Assembly (NCBI GenBank): GCA_016291905.1
Contig: JAEEZS010000040.1
Location: 24,764-88,763, forward strand
DNA length: 64,000 nt
Source of the DNA: Bacteroidaceae bacterium
GTDB lineage: Bacteria > Bacteroidota > Bacteroidia > Bacteroidales > Bacteroidaceae
Direction: 5' to 3'
Shown one piece after another: positions 63,031 through 64,000 of the stretch; position 1 is the stretch's first letter; the number at the start of each line of letters is the position of its first letter. Both the position numbers and the translations under genes were made by a program. The notes beneath the pieces are model-generated. The model had not been told where the DNA came from and did no database searches. It saw only the letters and a program-made list of their open reading frames with translations.

Positions 63031-64000
63031 ATGAGTATTAGTAAAGATGTCATAAAGCAGTGCCTAATCAGCAAGCAGCGCGAGGTGGATGAGGCAGTGA
63101 TTGTGAACCGTCCCATAGACTTTGAAGAGAATGGCAACTATGTGATAGTTGGCGTGAGACATGCGGGTAAGTCGTATTTGCTGTATCAGCGCGTGCGTCA
63201 GCTACAGGCAGCAGGAATGGGATGGGACGAGATTCTGTTTGTGGACTTTGAAGATGAGCGTCTGGCGGAATTTCAGACGGAAGACTTTGAAAGCCTGCTG
63301 GAGGCTCATCTGGAACTATACGGAAAGAAACCTATTGTTTTTCTGGACGAGGTGCAGAATATACCTCACTGGGATAAGTTTGTGCGCCGACTGGCTGATG
63401 CCAAATATCGGGTTTACGTAACGGGCAGCAATGCCAAAATGCTGAGCAAAGAGGTGGCAACTACGCTGGGTGGACGGTTCTTTATCTACGATGCGTACCC
63501 ATATTCGTTCAAGGAATATTTGGCAGCGCAGCAGGTGGAACTAAAAGAGCATTGGGAGTATGACACGATACAGCGGAGCGAGGTGAAGCGACATCTGAAT
63601 GAGTTCCTCTATTACGGTGGTCTACCAGAGATACTGTCGTTTAAGAACAAGCGGGCGATGCTGTCAAGCCTGTATCAGAAGATATATCTGGGCGACATCT
63701 GTGCCCGAAATAACATTAAGAACGACAGGGTGTTGAACATCCTGATCAAGAAGATGGCGGAGAGCGTGAAACAGCCGCTTTCGTATAACAGGCTGAAGAA
63801 TGTGATTGTGGCAACGGGGTCGCCCATCAGTGTGCCTACTACGATAGACTATGCGGGATATGCAGCTGATAGTTGGCTGATACTGCCCATGGAGAACGAG
63901 GTGAGTAAGCTGACTGAAAAAGAAACGCAACAGAAGTATTATTTTATAGACAACGGATTGCTTAATCTGTTCTTGATGAACTCAGAGACATCACTATTGG
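63031..64000 (+). CDS. AAA_14 / DUF4143 ATP-binding protein, 3' end beyond the window
   Basis: Open from ATG 63031 (MSISKDVIKQCLISKQREVD) to the window end, 323 codons so far. Walker A GVRHAGKS (41-48), Walker B IVFLDEVQN (102-110), sensor-like YVTGSNAKML, then YPYSFKEYL and the GGLPEIL motif leading into the DUF4143 domain. This family is very common in Bacteroidetes in multiple copies; the function is unclear, with links to mobile or defence contexts proposed. The family is usually about 380-430 residues, so some 60-100 residues are missing. Confidence 0.88.
   Translation, partial: MSISKDVIKQCLISKQREVDEAVIVNRPIDFEENGNYVIVGVRHAGKSYLLYQRVRQLQAAGMGWDEILFVDFEDERLAEFQTEDFESLLEAHLELYGKKPIVFLDEVQNIPHWDKFVRRLADAKYRVYVTGSNAKMLSKEVATTLGGRFFIYDAYPYSFKEYLAAQQVELKEHWEYDTIQRSEVKRHLNEFLYYGGLPEILSFKNKRAMLSSLYQKIYLGDICARNNIKNDRVLNILIKKMAESVKQPLSYNRLKNVIVATGSPISVPTTIDYAGYAADSWLILPMENEVSKLTEKETQQKYYFIDNGLLNLFLMNSETSLL

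Overview
The window comes from a Bacteroidales genome, most likely Prevotellaceae (Prevotella or a close rumen/gut relative). The evidence is the Bacteroidetes promoter consensus (TAnnTTTG -7 boxes with a TTTG -33), leaders without Shine-Dalgarno sites, the ruvA-sprA gene pair, BACON and PEGA proteins, and several secreted glycosidases. No tRNA, rRNA, CRISPR array or intact insertion sequence was seen.

Layout. 0-2.1 kb: a two-gene polysaccharide unit (GH105 unsaturated uronyl hydrolase and a secreted esterase). 2.1-3.2 kb: non-coding DNA with unusual 21-bp periodic dyad arrays. 3.2-7.2 kb (-): a PEGA-domain envelope protein coupled to a BACON/FISUMP lipoprotein. 7.3-12.8 kb: an arylpyruvate/arylacetate module, with aminotransferase-iorB-iorA on the minus strand and a phenylacetate-CoA ligase plus tandem-ACT protein diverging on the plus strand. 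12.9-14.2 kb: a membrane-bound LytTR regulator diverging from a small ExbB-like membrane protein. 14.2-16.4 kb: prfB with a CYTH protein (-) and a DUF3467 protein (+).

16.6-34.7 kb: the str-S10-spc-alpha supercluster, 33 collinear genes from rpsL to rplQ, including fusA, secY, map, infA, rpmJ and rpoA. SecY carries an unusual extra N-terminal hydrophobic segment. S14, L36 and S4 are of the zinc-free type.

34.9-41.4 kb (-): a GH2 glycosidase and a CotH-kinase/GLUG surface protein, separated by a roughly 205-bp imperfect palindrome. 41.5-47.5 kb: rubrerythrin, a six-hairpin glycosidase-like protein, a second membrane LytTR protein, an ABC exporter and ruvA. 47.6-55 kb: sprA, the outer-membrane translocon of the type IX secretion system (T9SS). 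55.2-62.3 kb: a C10 cysteine protease, a nucleoside deaminase and a double-GH43 arabinan/xylan-type enzyme. 62.3-64 kb: tandem 85-bp promoter duplications, a DUF1016 pseudogene and a truncated AAA/DUF4143 ATPase.

The genes connect in two ways. SprA is the exit channel for T9SS cargo, and three large secreted proteins here (CotH protein, C10 protease, double GH43) end in T9SS-like C-terminal motifs. The promoters of these same three genes share a TTTCG element fixed between the -33 and -7 boxes. Separately, several intergenic gaps hold arrays of 13-14-nt dyads separated by exactly 8 nt (21-22-bp pitch). The architecture is the same but the dyad sequence differs at each site. These arrays are the best candidate here for something undescribed.
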